Part shown: in pieces, positions 51,942 to 60,139 of the stretch
Layout: every line of letters begins with the position of its first letter
Numbering within the stretch: position 1 is the first letter of the stretch
Assembly (NCBI GenBank): GCA_963674495.2
Contig: CAXXLG010000002.1
Coordinates: 558,001 to 622,000, forward strand
Reading direction: 5' to 3'
DNA from: RGIG3178 sp963674495
GTDB lineage: Bacteria; Bacillota; Clostridia; Christensenellales; QAND01
Length of the DNA: 64,000 nt
The notes under the pieces: generated by a model
Databases searched by the model: none
The model's input: the letters and a program-made list of their open reading frames with translations, nothing else
What the model was told of the DNA's origin: nothing
Made by a program: the position numbers and the translations under genes

Positions 51942-52481
51942 ATGCATCCATGGCATGATATTCAGCCTTGCCGCATCACTGCAACGCGTTTCTTGGCGTT
52001 TGTGGAAATTGCAAAGGGCAGTAAAACAAAATACGAGTTGGATAAGGATACTGGTTTGCTGCGGTTGGACCGTATTCTGTATACGTCCACACAGTATCCC
52101 GCCAATTACGGCATGATTCCTCTGACCTTCTCTGAGGATCACGATCCGCTTGACGTTTTGATTCTTTGCCAGGAGCCTCTGATGCCGATGTGTCTGGTTG
52201 ATTGTGTGCCCATCGGCGTGATGACCATGATGGACAGCGATAAACTCGATGAAAAAATCATAGCCGTGCCCGCTTCCGATCCCGCCAACAACGGCTACGG
52301 CGACATCCGTGAATTGCCACAACATCTTATGTCGGAAATGAAACATTTTTTTGAGATTTATAAAACGCTCGAGGGCAAGCAAACAGTCGTGGAACGCTTT
52401 GACGGCGCTCAAAAGGCCCGCGATGCCATCCAAAAGGCTATCGATCTTTATCGGGAACGTTTTGGCGCTTCAACTATATAG
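51942..52481 (+). CDS. ppa: Inorganic pyrophosphatase (family I)
   Basis: A 179-residue soluble family I pyrophosphatase. EIAKGSKTKYELDKDTG near residue 22, YPANYGMIP near 52 and the metal-binding DHDPLDVLI near 66 are present, as is the later SDPANNGYGDI. Many Clostridia have the family II enzyme instead. AGGGATAGG precedes the ATG. It follows the binding-protein gene by 16 nt and ends at the hairpin at 52543. Confidence 0.92.
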   Translation: MHPWHDIQPCRITATRFLAFVEIAKGSKTKYELDKDTGLLRLDRILYTSTQYPANYGMIPLTFSEDHDPLDVLILCQEPLMPMCLVDCVPIGVMTMMDSDKLDEKIIAVPASDPANNGYGDIRELPQHLMSEMKHFFEIYKTLEGKQTVVERFDGAQKARDAIQKAIDLYRERFGASTI

Positions 52482-52542
52482 CGTTTTTGATACCAACCTT
52501 GTTAAGAATATCCATGGTAACGATGCAGGAAATGAGAAATAA

Positions 52543-52583
52543 ATGCAGTGCCCGTGATATAACGCCGGGCACTGCATATTTTA
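52543..52583. terminator. Terminator between convergent ppa and thpR
   Basis: A 12-bp perfect stem ATGCAGTGCCCG/CGGGCACTGCAT with an 11-nt loop, followed by ATTTTAT. Confidence 0.75.
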
Positions 52584-52623
52584 TCGATCATACCTTTCAT
52601 TCCTGCACCGTTGCCTCTGTTTT

Positions 52624-53163
52624 CTATCGTGATAAAACGATCTGGCAAAGCTGTACGTATAGCGGTCCGCCATCGTATCCGGCACCCAGCTTGCTCGCAT
52701 ACACGCTGACGGTGCTCAAAAAGAAATCATCGCTTTTGACCCGAAGGCCTCGGTTGGCATAGTTGGCGCTGCGTATCAGCGTGATGTGCGGCGTAAACGG
52801 ACGGCTGTCACTTCGAAAGCCCAGTGGACGCAGTGCGGTCACCACGGTCTGCTGTAATAGCGAGAGCGCCCTCGTATCACCGTTCAACTGTGCGAATACC
52901 GTATCCCCGGCAGCCCGAACGAACGCACCGATGCCGCTGATATGTACCAGCGGCGCAATCTGCCCGATCAACGCTTTCTCCATGGCTTCACAAACGGCGG
53001 ATGCGTTCTTGTCCGGCACTTCACCCAAAAAGCGAAGCGTGATATGCAGGTTCTCCGGCCGTGTCGGCCGTCCCTTCATACCGTTTGAAAGCAACCGTTT
53101 CTGCATCGTAATTAACATTTCTTTCGCGCTTGGCGGTAAATCCAGCGCTACAAACAACCGCAT
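52624..53163 (-). CDS. thpR: RNA 2',3'-cyclic phosphodiesterase (ThpR/LigT)
   Basis: A 179-residue 2H phosphoesterase. The two catalytic HxT motifs are HITLRFLG near residue 43 and HITLIRS near 130, each after a conserved spacing. The enzyme opens 2',3'-cyclic phosphate ends of RNA; the family's physiological role in bacteria is unclear. Start 53163 is chosen because MRLFVALDLP is the family N-terminus and GGCGAGGG precedes it. It is monocistronic. Confidence 0.9.
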   Translation of the reverse strand: MRLFVALDLPPSAKEMLITMQKRLLSNGMKGRPTRPENLHITLRFLGEVPDKNASAVCEAMEKALIGQIAPLVHISGIGAFVRAAGDTVFAQLNGDTRALSLLQQTVVTALRPLGFRSDSRPFTPHITLIRSANYANRGLRVKSDDFFLSTVSVYASKLGAGYDGGPLYVQLCQIVLSR

Positions 53164-53308
53164 TCTATCCCTCGCCTTTTTTCTCGATAAATTCATTCGC
53201 CTTTCAGTATACATGAGGTTTTAAAAAGTTTTAAGGGGTAATGCAAATTATTATGCTCCGTTTTTTACACATTGCTATGATATACTGTCCACAAAGGGGG
53301 CGAGTATC

Positions 53309-56300
53309 ATGCCGCTTCACTGCGTTTGCGGACGCGCCGGCAGCGGCAAAAGCCGGTATATTGCCCGCGCCATTGGAAAGGCGATTCAAAGTGGCCGTAA
53401 GGCCTTTTTAATCGTACCCGACCAGTTTACACTGGATGCGGAACACCTCCTGATGGATCGCTTAGGCGCACCCGGGCTGATGCAGGCAGAGGTGTTAAGT
53501 TTCTCCCGCCTCTGTGCGCGCATCCTTGAAAACTGCGGCCAGCCTAAGGGCCCCGTTTTGGATGCGCGAGGCCGGGCCATGATGGTCAGCCGCCTTTTGG
53601 TCGATCACCAACAATCGCTCAATGCCTATACGAAATACGTACATGCGCCGCACTTCTCCGCCACGCTGGCCGGTCAGATTGCCGAATTCAAGCGTTTTGA
53701 TATCACCGCACAACAGTTGTTTGGTCTGTCTGAGAATCATGCCCGCCTGCACGATATAGCGCTGATTTACGATGCCTATCAGTCGTACATGCGTAACGTA
53801 TATACCGACAACGAAGACCGGATTAACTGGATGATCGAGCACATCCCTCATACGCCTTTTTTACAGGGGGCCAGCATTTTCATCGACGAGTTTGAAATGC
53901 TCACCTCACAGATCTATCGCACCGTTTCTACTTTGATTCGCACTGCCCACGATGTTTGCGCAACCTTTCGGATCTGCCCAAAGGGTGATGCGGATGCGCC
54001 GCTGTTCTCGCTGGAGCAAAAGCACCTTGACCGCATGCGGTCTGTCACGCAGCAGGCCGGGCATGCGTTTGATACCGTCTGGCTTCCCGACGGCGCTATT
54101 GAACCGCGTCACAGAGCGCATTCCGCGCTGAGCCACCTCGAACGCTCACTTTTTGTGCAACCGCCTCTACCCTTTACGGGAGATACGGCGGATGTTTCTC
54201 TCCATACCGCGCCCTCCATGTACCGTGAATGCATGGATTGCGCGCGCCGCATCATCACCTTGGTGCGCGATGAGGGCTATCGATTCCAGGATATTGCGGT
54301 CGCCGCTGCGGACCTTTCCGATTACGGGCCACTTCTGCAGCAGGCCTTTATACAGTTTGGTATCCCATCGTTTTTGGATGTAAAGCGTAGTGTTGGCACA
54401 CATCCGCTCTCACGCTATGCGCTTTTAAGCCTACGCGTTCTTATCAGCAACTTTGCCGTACGCGATGTTCTATCCCTTGTCAAAACGGGTTTGAGCAATC
54501 TGACCATAGAGGAATCGGACGCTCTGGAGGAGTCCATCATCACCAGCGGCATACGATACCTGTCCGAATCCACCATTGCGTACTATGGTGAGATCTGTCC
54601 CAATCTAAGCGCGTTCCGCCATACGCTGCTGTGTGCCCACGATGCATTGCGGGATCAACTGCGCAACGCAACCAACGCCAAAGAGCAGGCCGACGCTTTT
54701 CTTTCATTTTTGGAAGCTGACGGCTGTGTGCTTCGCCTTAACGAGCTTTTGGACGAGCTCGAAGAACAAAACGACGCGGACGGTGCCATGGAACTCAGAC
54801 AGGTATACGAGGTGCTCTGCTCGCTGTTGATGCAGATGCGTGCGGTAATGGACGATGTTAGGATGTCTCTGCGCGGATTCTACGATCATCTTGCGGCAGG
54901 ATTGTATGCCGAAGAGGTGGGCGTGTTGCCCGCCTATCGGGACGCCGTACACGTGGGTACCGTCGGACGCAGTCGCAGCGGGTCCATACGCACGCTGTTC
55001 GTACTGGGTTTCAACGAGGGTTTAATACCGCGTGTTGCGGGGGATAGCGGTCTGTTAACACGCGAGGATCAGCGGCTTCTATCCGATGCTTCGCTGTTTA
55101 TGGGCAACGCACCGAACGAGCGTGCAACGGAAGAGCGGCTGATGGTATATGCCCTTTTGACCAAGCCATCCGACCGCCTTGTTCTTTCATATGCACAGAG
55201 CGACCTTTCGGGCAAACAGCTTCTGCCAAGCTCCCTGTTACATGCGCTGCAAACGTGCCTGCCTGCTCTTACTGAAGAAATGTCTCAACACAACGCCTAT
55301 GTTGACATTCAAACGCCTTCATCCACGTTGTTGCCGCTCGCAAACGCCATCCGACAATCGCGCCTGATGCATAAGCCCCTCATCCAACCGTATCAACAAG
55401 CTTTGGATCGTTTGCTGCCCCTGCTGTCCGACGCCCAGCAACGCTGGTTCACGCAAAGTCTACCCGAGGAACAGGACATAGGCTCTGTGCTGGCCGAAGC
55501 GGCTTATCACAACGTATCATCGGGTAGCGCAACGGCGCTTGAACGCATGGCTCACTGTCCTTTTCGTCATTTTGTCGACCATGCCCTGCTCCAACCGAAG
55601 CCCGTTGTACCGTATGGGCATACCAGAAGGAGTGAGGGGCTTTATTTTCACGCCGTCGCCGATCTATATCTGAGGGAACTCAACAAGCTAAACATTCCAC
55701 TCGATTCATTCGACAAGGCACAGAGTGATGCCCTTTTGGATCAAATCTGCAGCAATTACGATGAAAACGCATATCTGATCGGTCCTTACCGCAACGACGC
55801 ACGTGAACGGCACCTGGTCCATTGGCACCGTATACGGTTAAAAAACGACTGTTGGCAGATAAAACGGCAGTTGGAGGTGGATGGTTTCATGCCTGTCGCC
55901 GTGGAATCTGGGTTTGTACGCAACATCGAACTACCCGACGGGCGAAGCGCCAAAGTACAGGGTTACATCGACCGCGTGGATGTGGCGCAAAAAAACGGCC
56001 AGCGGCTGGTACGCGTTGTGGATTATAAGACGGGAAGCGCAGATTTTTCCTATACCGAACTGTACTACGGCACTTCGCTTCAGTTACCACTGTACGCGGA
56101 CATCGCTGCAAAACAACTGGACGGGCGCAGCGTGGGCATGTTCATACAACACCTGAGGAACAGCGTCAGCGGCGAAGATCCCGACAAGGTGGATCATCTT
56201 CGCGCGCAGCAAGCACGACTTCGCGGTGCGTATACCGCGGATTGCGCCGACACCGTGGGCGAAAAGGCCAACAACATCTTGGCTGACTTCAAAAATGGTC

Positions 56301-56551
56301 CACTCAGTGACGATGCCTTCGACGCGGCGCTTCACCACGGCCAAAGTTGCGCCCAAGCATTGATGCAGCAGCGCGTGGATGGAACCGTCCGCCCGTATCC
56401 GCTGCAGGGCGAAATCAAAAGCTGCGAATACTGCCCCTATTCGGCGGCGTGCGGATTTGACGTGAATCGAGGGCAGGGCCGGCGTAGTGTAAAGCTTGGC
56501 CGAGAGGAATTCCTTTCTTTAGTCACCGATACGCGGGAGGATTTGCCATGA
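53309..56551 (+). CDS. addB: ATP-dependent helicase/deoxyribonuclease subunit B (AddB)
   Basis: A 1080-residue AddB. The N-terminal Walker A GRAGSGKSRY is at residues 8-17; the central part is an inactivated helicase fold that recognises Chi in Bacillus. The C-terminal RecB-type nuclease includes VVDYKTGS near 905. Cysteines of the nuclease-domain iron-sulphur cluster are seen in MAHCPFRHF near 750 and in CEYCPYSAAC near 1038. With AddA it processes double-strand breaks for RecA. AAGGGGG precedes the ATG; it overlaps addA by 4 nt. Confidence 0.95.
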   Translation: MPLHCVCGRAGSGKSRYIARAIGKAIQSGRKAFLIVPDQFTLDAEHLLMDRLGAPGLMQAEVLSFSRLCARILENCGQPKGPVLDARGRAMMVSRLLVDHQQSLNAYTKYVHAPHFSATLAGQIAEFKRFDITAQQLFGLSENHARLHDIALIYDAYQSYMRNVYTDNEDRINWMIEHIPHTPFLQGASIFIDEFEMLTSQIYRTVSTLIRTAHDVCATFRICPKGDADAPLFSLEQKHLDRMRSVTQQAGHAFDTVWLPDGAIEPRHRAHSALSHLERSLFVQPPLPFTGDTADVSLHTAPSMYRECMDCARRIITLVRDEGYRFQDIAVAAADLSDYGPLLQQAFIQFGIPSFLDVKRSVGTHPLSRYALLSLRVLISNFAVRDVLSLVKTGLSNLTIEESDALEESIITSGIRYLSESTIAYYGEICPNLSAFRHTLLCAHDALRDQLRNATNAKEQADAFLSFLEADGCVLRLNELLDELEEQNDADGAMELRQVYEVLCSLLMQMRAVMDDVRMSLRGFYDHLAAGLYAEEVGVLPAYRDAVHVGTVGRSRSGSIRTLFVLGFNEGLIPRVAGDSGLLTREDQRLLSDASLFMGNAPNERATEERLMVYALLTKPSDRLVLSYAQSDLSGKQLLPSSLLHALQTCLPALTEEMSQHNAYVDIQTPSSTLLPLANAIRQSRLMHKPLIQPYQQALDRLLPLLSDAQQRWFTQSLPEEQDIGSVLAEAAYHNVSSGSATALERMAHCPFRHFVDHALLQPKPVVPYGHTRRSEGLYFHAVADLYLRELNKLNIPLDSFDKAQSDALLDQICSNYDENAYLIGPYRNDARERHLVHWHRIRLKNDCWQIKRQLEVDGFMPVAVESGFVRNIELPDGRSAKVQGYIDRVDVAQKNGQRLVRVVDYKTGSADFSYTELYYGTSLQLPLYADIAAKQLDGRSVGMFIQHLRNSVSGEDPDKVDHLRAQQARLRGAYTADCADTVGEKANNILADFKNGPLSDDAFDAALHHGQSCAQALMQQRVDGTVRPYPLQGEIKSCEYCPYSAACGFDVNRGQGRRSVKLGREEFLSLVTDTREDLP

Positions 56552-59500
56552 TCGGACATCCGACAGAGCAACAAGCCCGCGCCATATCGCTGCATGGGCC
56601 AAATTTGATCGTTTCCGCCGCGGCGGGAAGCGGCAAAACCGCTGTGATGATCGAGCGTGCGGTGGATATGCTGATGCACGGTGCCAACGTCGATCAACTG
56701 TTGATGCTGACCTTTACCAACGCCGCTGCCGCCCAGATGCGCCAGCGCATCGTACGGGAGCTTGGCGAGCGCATCCCGCACGTATCCGCTTCCGTTGCCA
56801 CGCACCTGAGCGAACAGGCCAACCGTATCGATGGCGCGGACATCAGCACCATCAACGCCTACTGTGTACGCCTTGTGCGGCAATATTTCCATTTGGTGGA
56901 TGTTGATCCGCTGTTCGCCCTCGCCGGCGAGGGCGAACAATCCGTACTGTGCGCGCAGGCCATGCGCACGTTGATGGACGAATGCTTTGAGGAAAGCTCC
57001 GAATCGTTTCTGTTCGCGCTGGAGGCACTCTGTGGCCATGTCGAAGAGGATCTTTGCTCTATGATCCTGAGCGTTTACCGGTTTGCGCAGACCTCTGCTG
57101 ATCCTGTAGCCTGGCTCTCTCGTGCCGTTATGGCGTACCAGGGCGGTGAACTTACGCGTGTCCTTTTGCAAAGGGATCTTGCGCATCTTTTGCCACGGTT
57201 CAAAAACATGTCCACACTGTGCGAAAAAGCTGCCGCTTACGTAAAAGCGAATCGGGGGCCGGGCAAGCCGCTGAAGATGACCGAAACGCTGATGCAAAAC
57301 GCCAACGCCTATCTCACGATGTCCGTTATGCCGCACCCGCCCAACATCGTATCCCTTATCAAGCAGGCTAAACCTCCTTCCATATCCATTCGCAACGCGC
57401 GTATGGACGAGGATGCGTTTGCACCGCTTGGTGACATGCTGCATCAAATCAAAGATCAATTCGATGAAATAAAGGATCAGCCGCTTTTGAACCAATCCTT
57501 GGAGCAAGCGCTTGAAGACCTGTCTGTCATAGCACAGCCCATGCGCGAACTCCAATCACTGGTCAATCGGTTTGAGGATCTGTACCGTCAAGTTAAGCAG
57601 GAACACAATCTGTTGGATTTTTCAGACGTCGAGCATCTGGCGCTGCGCATATTGAACGATGCTTTCGTGGCCGATACACTACGTGCTCGCTACGCGTGCG
57701 TATTTGTAGACGAGTACCAGGATACCAACGATTTACAGGAAGCTTTGATCGTGCGCTTGGCAAAACCCGGCGCATTGTTCTGCGTAGGCGATGTCAAACA
57801 GAGCATCTATGCCTTCCGCCACGCAGAGCCTGCGCTGTTCTTACGCCGATATATGCGCTCGGTGCCAGACGGGCCAAATTCGCGCAGCGCGGCGGAGGTA
57901 CGGCTTGATCTCAATACGAATTTTCGAAGCACGCGCAACATACTGTATTTGGTCAACGGGGTATTCTCTAAGACCATGCGCCTTGATCACGGCGGTCTGG
58001 ATTACGATCAAAGCCAGGCTCTGTCGCCCGGCCTTGAAGACGAGGGCTCGCCAATTTCCCTGCATCTGCTGATGCGCGACGATCAAGCATCCCCGCCAGA
58101 TAATGATGCGCAACCACGCTCCGCACGCGAACGGCAGGCGGTTGCGTGCGCTTCGCGAATAAACGCATTGTTACAGGAACGCTTTTTCGACGGACGGACA
58201 TGGCGAAACTACCGCTTTGACGACATCGCCATACTTCTACGCAAGCTGAGTACCATAGGTCCCGCGTTCGTATCCGCGCTCAACGAGCTGGGCATCCCGG
58301 TAAGCTGCAGCGCCAGAGGCGATGTGTTAAGCGCGCAGGAAACCGGCGCGATGCTTGCGCTTTTGAAGGTCGTAGACAACGCGCGCGACGACGTATCCAT
58401 GCTTGCGGCGCTTCGAAGTCCCGCCGCGCTGTTGTCCGCACGCGATCTGGCCAACATCCGCGCCTACGATAAAACGCTGCCCTTCGCCCTTTGCGCGCAA
58501 AACTTTGCCAAAAACGGCACGGGAATCAGCGCGCAGCGCGTGCGCACGTTCTTTAAAAAGCTCGAGCAATACCGTACGTTGTCCCGCCGCGTACGAGTGG
58601 ACAAACTGCTGTCGCACCTCTATGAGGACACCCACGCCCTAGCATACTACGCCCTGTTGCCCGACGGTGAAGCGAAAGTGGAAAATCTATGGGCGCTGCT
58701 TTTTCGGGCACAGACTTTTGCGCGGTTGGATGACGGCTCATTGTACGGCTTTTTGCAGCTGATCAAACTGCACAGCGAACTCGGTGTATCCGAGATAACA
58801 GCGGCACCCGGTGGCAGTAACGCCGTAAAGGTCATGACAATACACGGTGCCAAAGGTCTTGAGTTCCCCGCCGTTATCCTGCCGTTTTTGGAGAGTCCGC
58901 TCAAAACGAGAGGGCGCGCACATCTTCCGCTAAGCCGGGAAGATGGCATCGGCATACGTTACTACGATACAAAATCCCAGACACACCGCAAGAGTGCAAT
59001 CCAACACATCGTGGAGGCTCACGCCTTAAAACTGGAACGCGATGAGCAGCTAAGGCTATTGTACGTTGCTTTAACGCGAGCACAGCATAGCTTGTCTCTG
59101 ATGGGCGAAGTCACGGCCACGCAGCTTGAACGGGCGTTGACCGCCTCGCCGTATGATGCAGCGAATACGCTCTCATGGATCCTCCCGTCGTTGCGCTGTC
59201 ATGCCGCGTGCGCCTCCCTTTGCGATGCTCTTTCCCTGCCGCAGGAAATAAAACCATCCCCCTGTGCTTTAACATTGGATTGTTTGGATGAAGCTGCGTT
59301 GCACGCGCTATCCGCTTCTCTTATATCCCCTCCTTCGCTTTTGCAGGATGAACCAACGCATATGGATACGGATTTCGTATCCAAACGACTTACCTACCGG
59401 TATCCATACGCCCATGATATACTCGTCCCCGAAAAGATCAGTGTCAGTGCGCTGCACGCGCGCACCGCCATCCCCTTTGAACCGCTGGAACCGCCTAATA

Positions 59501-60075
59501 CTGATCAAAATATTCCGATGGATGCGGCCATGATCGGTACGGCGGTGCACAAAGCCATGCTCAAGATTTCTTTCGACGGTGTGGATTCCCCGGGACACAT
59601 TGGCGCGCAATTGGACCACATGGTCCAATTCGGTTTGTTGGACGATGCCCAGCGCGGCGCCATCGACCCTGTCGTGTTGTACGATTTCTTTCAAACCGCG
59701 CTTGGCCGCCGCCTGCTTCGCGCGCAGCGCGTGCTGCGTGAACAGCCGTTTGTACTGCGCGTGCCTGCCAAAGTCTACGATGCCGACCTCAATGCTCTAT
59801 CTACAACGTCGCTGCAGGGTATCATAGATTGTGCTTTCTATGAAAACGGCGGCTGGGTATTGCTCGATTACAAAACCAACCGGTTACCAAAGGGCGGTTT
59901 ACCCGCGCTGCAAACACAGTATCAGGTACAGATGGACGCCTACCGTTTTGCGCTCGAAACGCTGACTGGTTCGCCGGTAAATCAATGTACGCTATGCCTT
60001 CTAATGCTCCACGAACAGCTGGATGTCCCCCCTTCAGAAACGTACCGGAAGCTTTCTGAATCGTACAGCGATTAG
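56548..60075 (+). CDS. addA: ATP-dependent helicase/nuclease subunit A (AddA)
   Basis: A 1175-residue UvrD-like SF1A helicase fused to a RecB-type nuclease. Walker A SAAAGSGKTAVM is at about 27-38; Walker B DEYQDTND near 387; motif VI LLYVALTRAQHS near 835. The C-terminal nuclease has DYKTN near 1108. Unlike some AddA proteins the inserted regions are short, giving a total below the 1230 residues of Bacillus. ATGA overlap with addB implies coupled translation. Confidence 0.95.
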   Translation: MIGHPTEQQARAISLHGPNLIVSAAAGSGKTAVMIERAVDMLMHGANVDQLLMLTFTNAAAAQMRQRIVRELGERIPHVSASVATHLSEQANRIDGADISTINAYCVRLVRQYFHLVDVDPLFALAGEGEQSVLCAQAMRTLMDECFEESSESFLFALEALCGHVEEDLCSMILSVYRFAQTSADPVAWLSRAVMAYQGGELTRVLLQRDLAHLLPRFKNMSTLCEKAAAYVKANRGPGKPLKMTETLMQNANAYLTMSVMPHPPNIVSLIKQAKPPSISIRNARMDEDAFAPLGDMLHQIKDQFDEIKDQPLLNQSLEQALEDLSVIAQPMRELQSLVNRFEDLYRQVKQEHNLLDFSDVEHLALRILNDAFVADTLRARYACVFVDEYQDTNDLQEALIVRLAKPGALFCVGDVKQSIYAFRHAEPALFLRRYMRSVPDGPNSRSAAEVRLDLNTNFRSTRNILYLVNGVFSKTMRLDHGGLDYDQSQALSPGLEDEGSPISLHLLMRDDQASPPDNDAQPRSARERQAVACASRINALLQERFFDGRTWRNYRFDDIAILLRKLSTIGPAFVSALNELGIPVSCSARGDVLSAQETGAMLALLKVVDNARDDVSMLAALRSPAALLSARDLANIRAYDKTLPFALCAQNFAKNGTGISAQRVRTFFKKLEQYRTLSRRVRVDKLLSHLYEDTHALAYYALLPDGEAKVENLWALLFRAQTFARLDDGSLYGFLQLIKLHSELGVSEITAAPGGSNAVKVMTIHGAKGLEFPAVILPFLESPLKTRGRAHLPLSREDGIGIRYYDTKSQTHRKSAIQHIVEAHALKLERDEQLRLLYVALTRAQHSLSLMGEVTATQLERALTASPYDAANTLSWILPSLRCHAACASLCDALSLPQEIKPSPCALTLDCLDEAALHALSASLISPPSLLQDEPTHMDTDFVSKRLTYRYPYAHDILVPEKISVSALHARTAIPFEPLEPPNTDQNIPMDAAMIGTAVHKAMLKISFDGVDSPGHIGAQLDHMVQFGLLDDAQRGAIDPVVLYDFFQTALGRRLLRAQRVLREQPFVLRVPAKVYDADLNALSTTSLQGIIDCAFYENGGWVLLDYKTNRLPKGGLPALQTQYQVQMDAYRFALETLTGSPVNQCTLCLLMLHEQLDVPPSETYRKLSESYSD

Positions 60076-60105
60076 TTGACTTCACTCACAAGTACAGCGT
60101 ATAAT
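60076..60105 (+). promoter_or_regulatory. SigA promoter of the cotH-VTC-DUF4956 cluster
   Basis: TTGACT and TATAAT, 18 nt apart, starting on the base after the addA stop codon. The cluster is thus transcribed separately from addAB. Confidence 0.65.
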
Positions 60106-60110
60106 TCAAA

Positions 60111-60127
60111 CATGCACTTAGTGCATG
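60111..60127 (+). repeat. 7-bp inverted repeat at the 5' end of the cotH mRNA
   Basis: CATGCAC, TTA, GTGCATG. The predicted transcription start is inside it, and its last base is the first G of the GGGAGG ribosome binding site. It may be an operator or a 5' stem that modulates translation. Confidence 0.5.
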
Positions 60128-60139
60128 GGAGGTCATGCG

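Noticed and set aside
56437..57555. 372-codon open frame on the minus strand
   Set aside because: Antisense to the addB end and addA start, both of which carry all family motifs.
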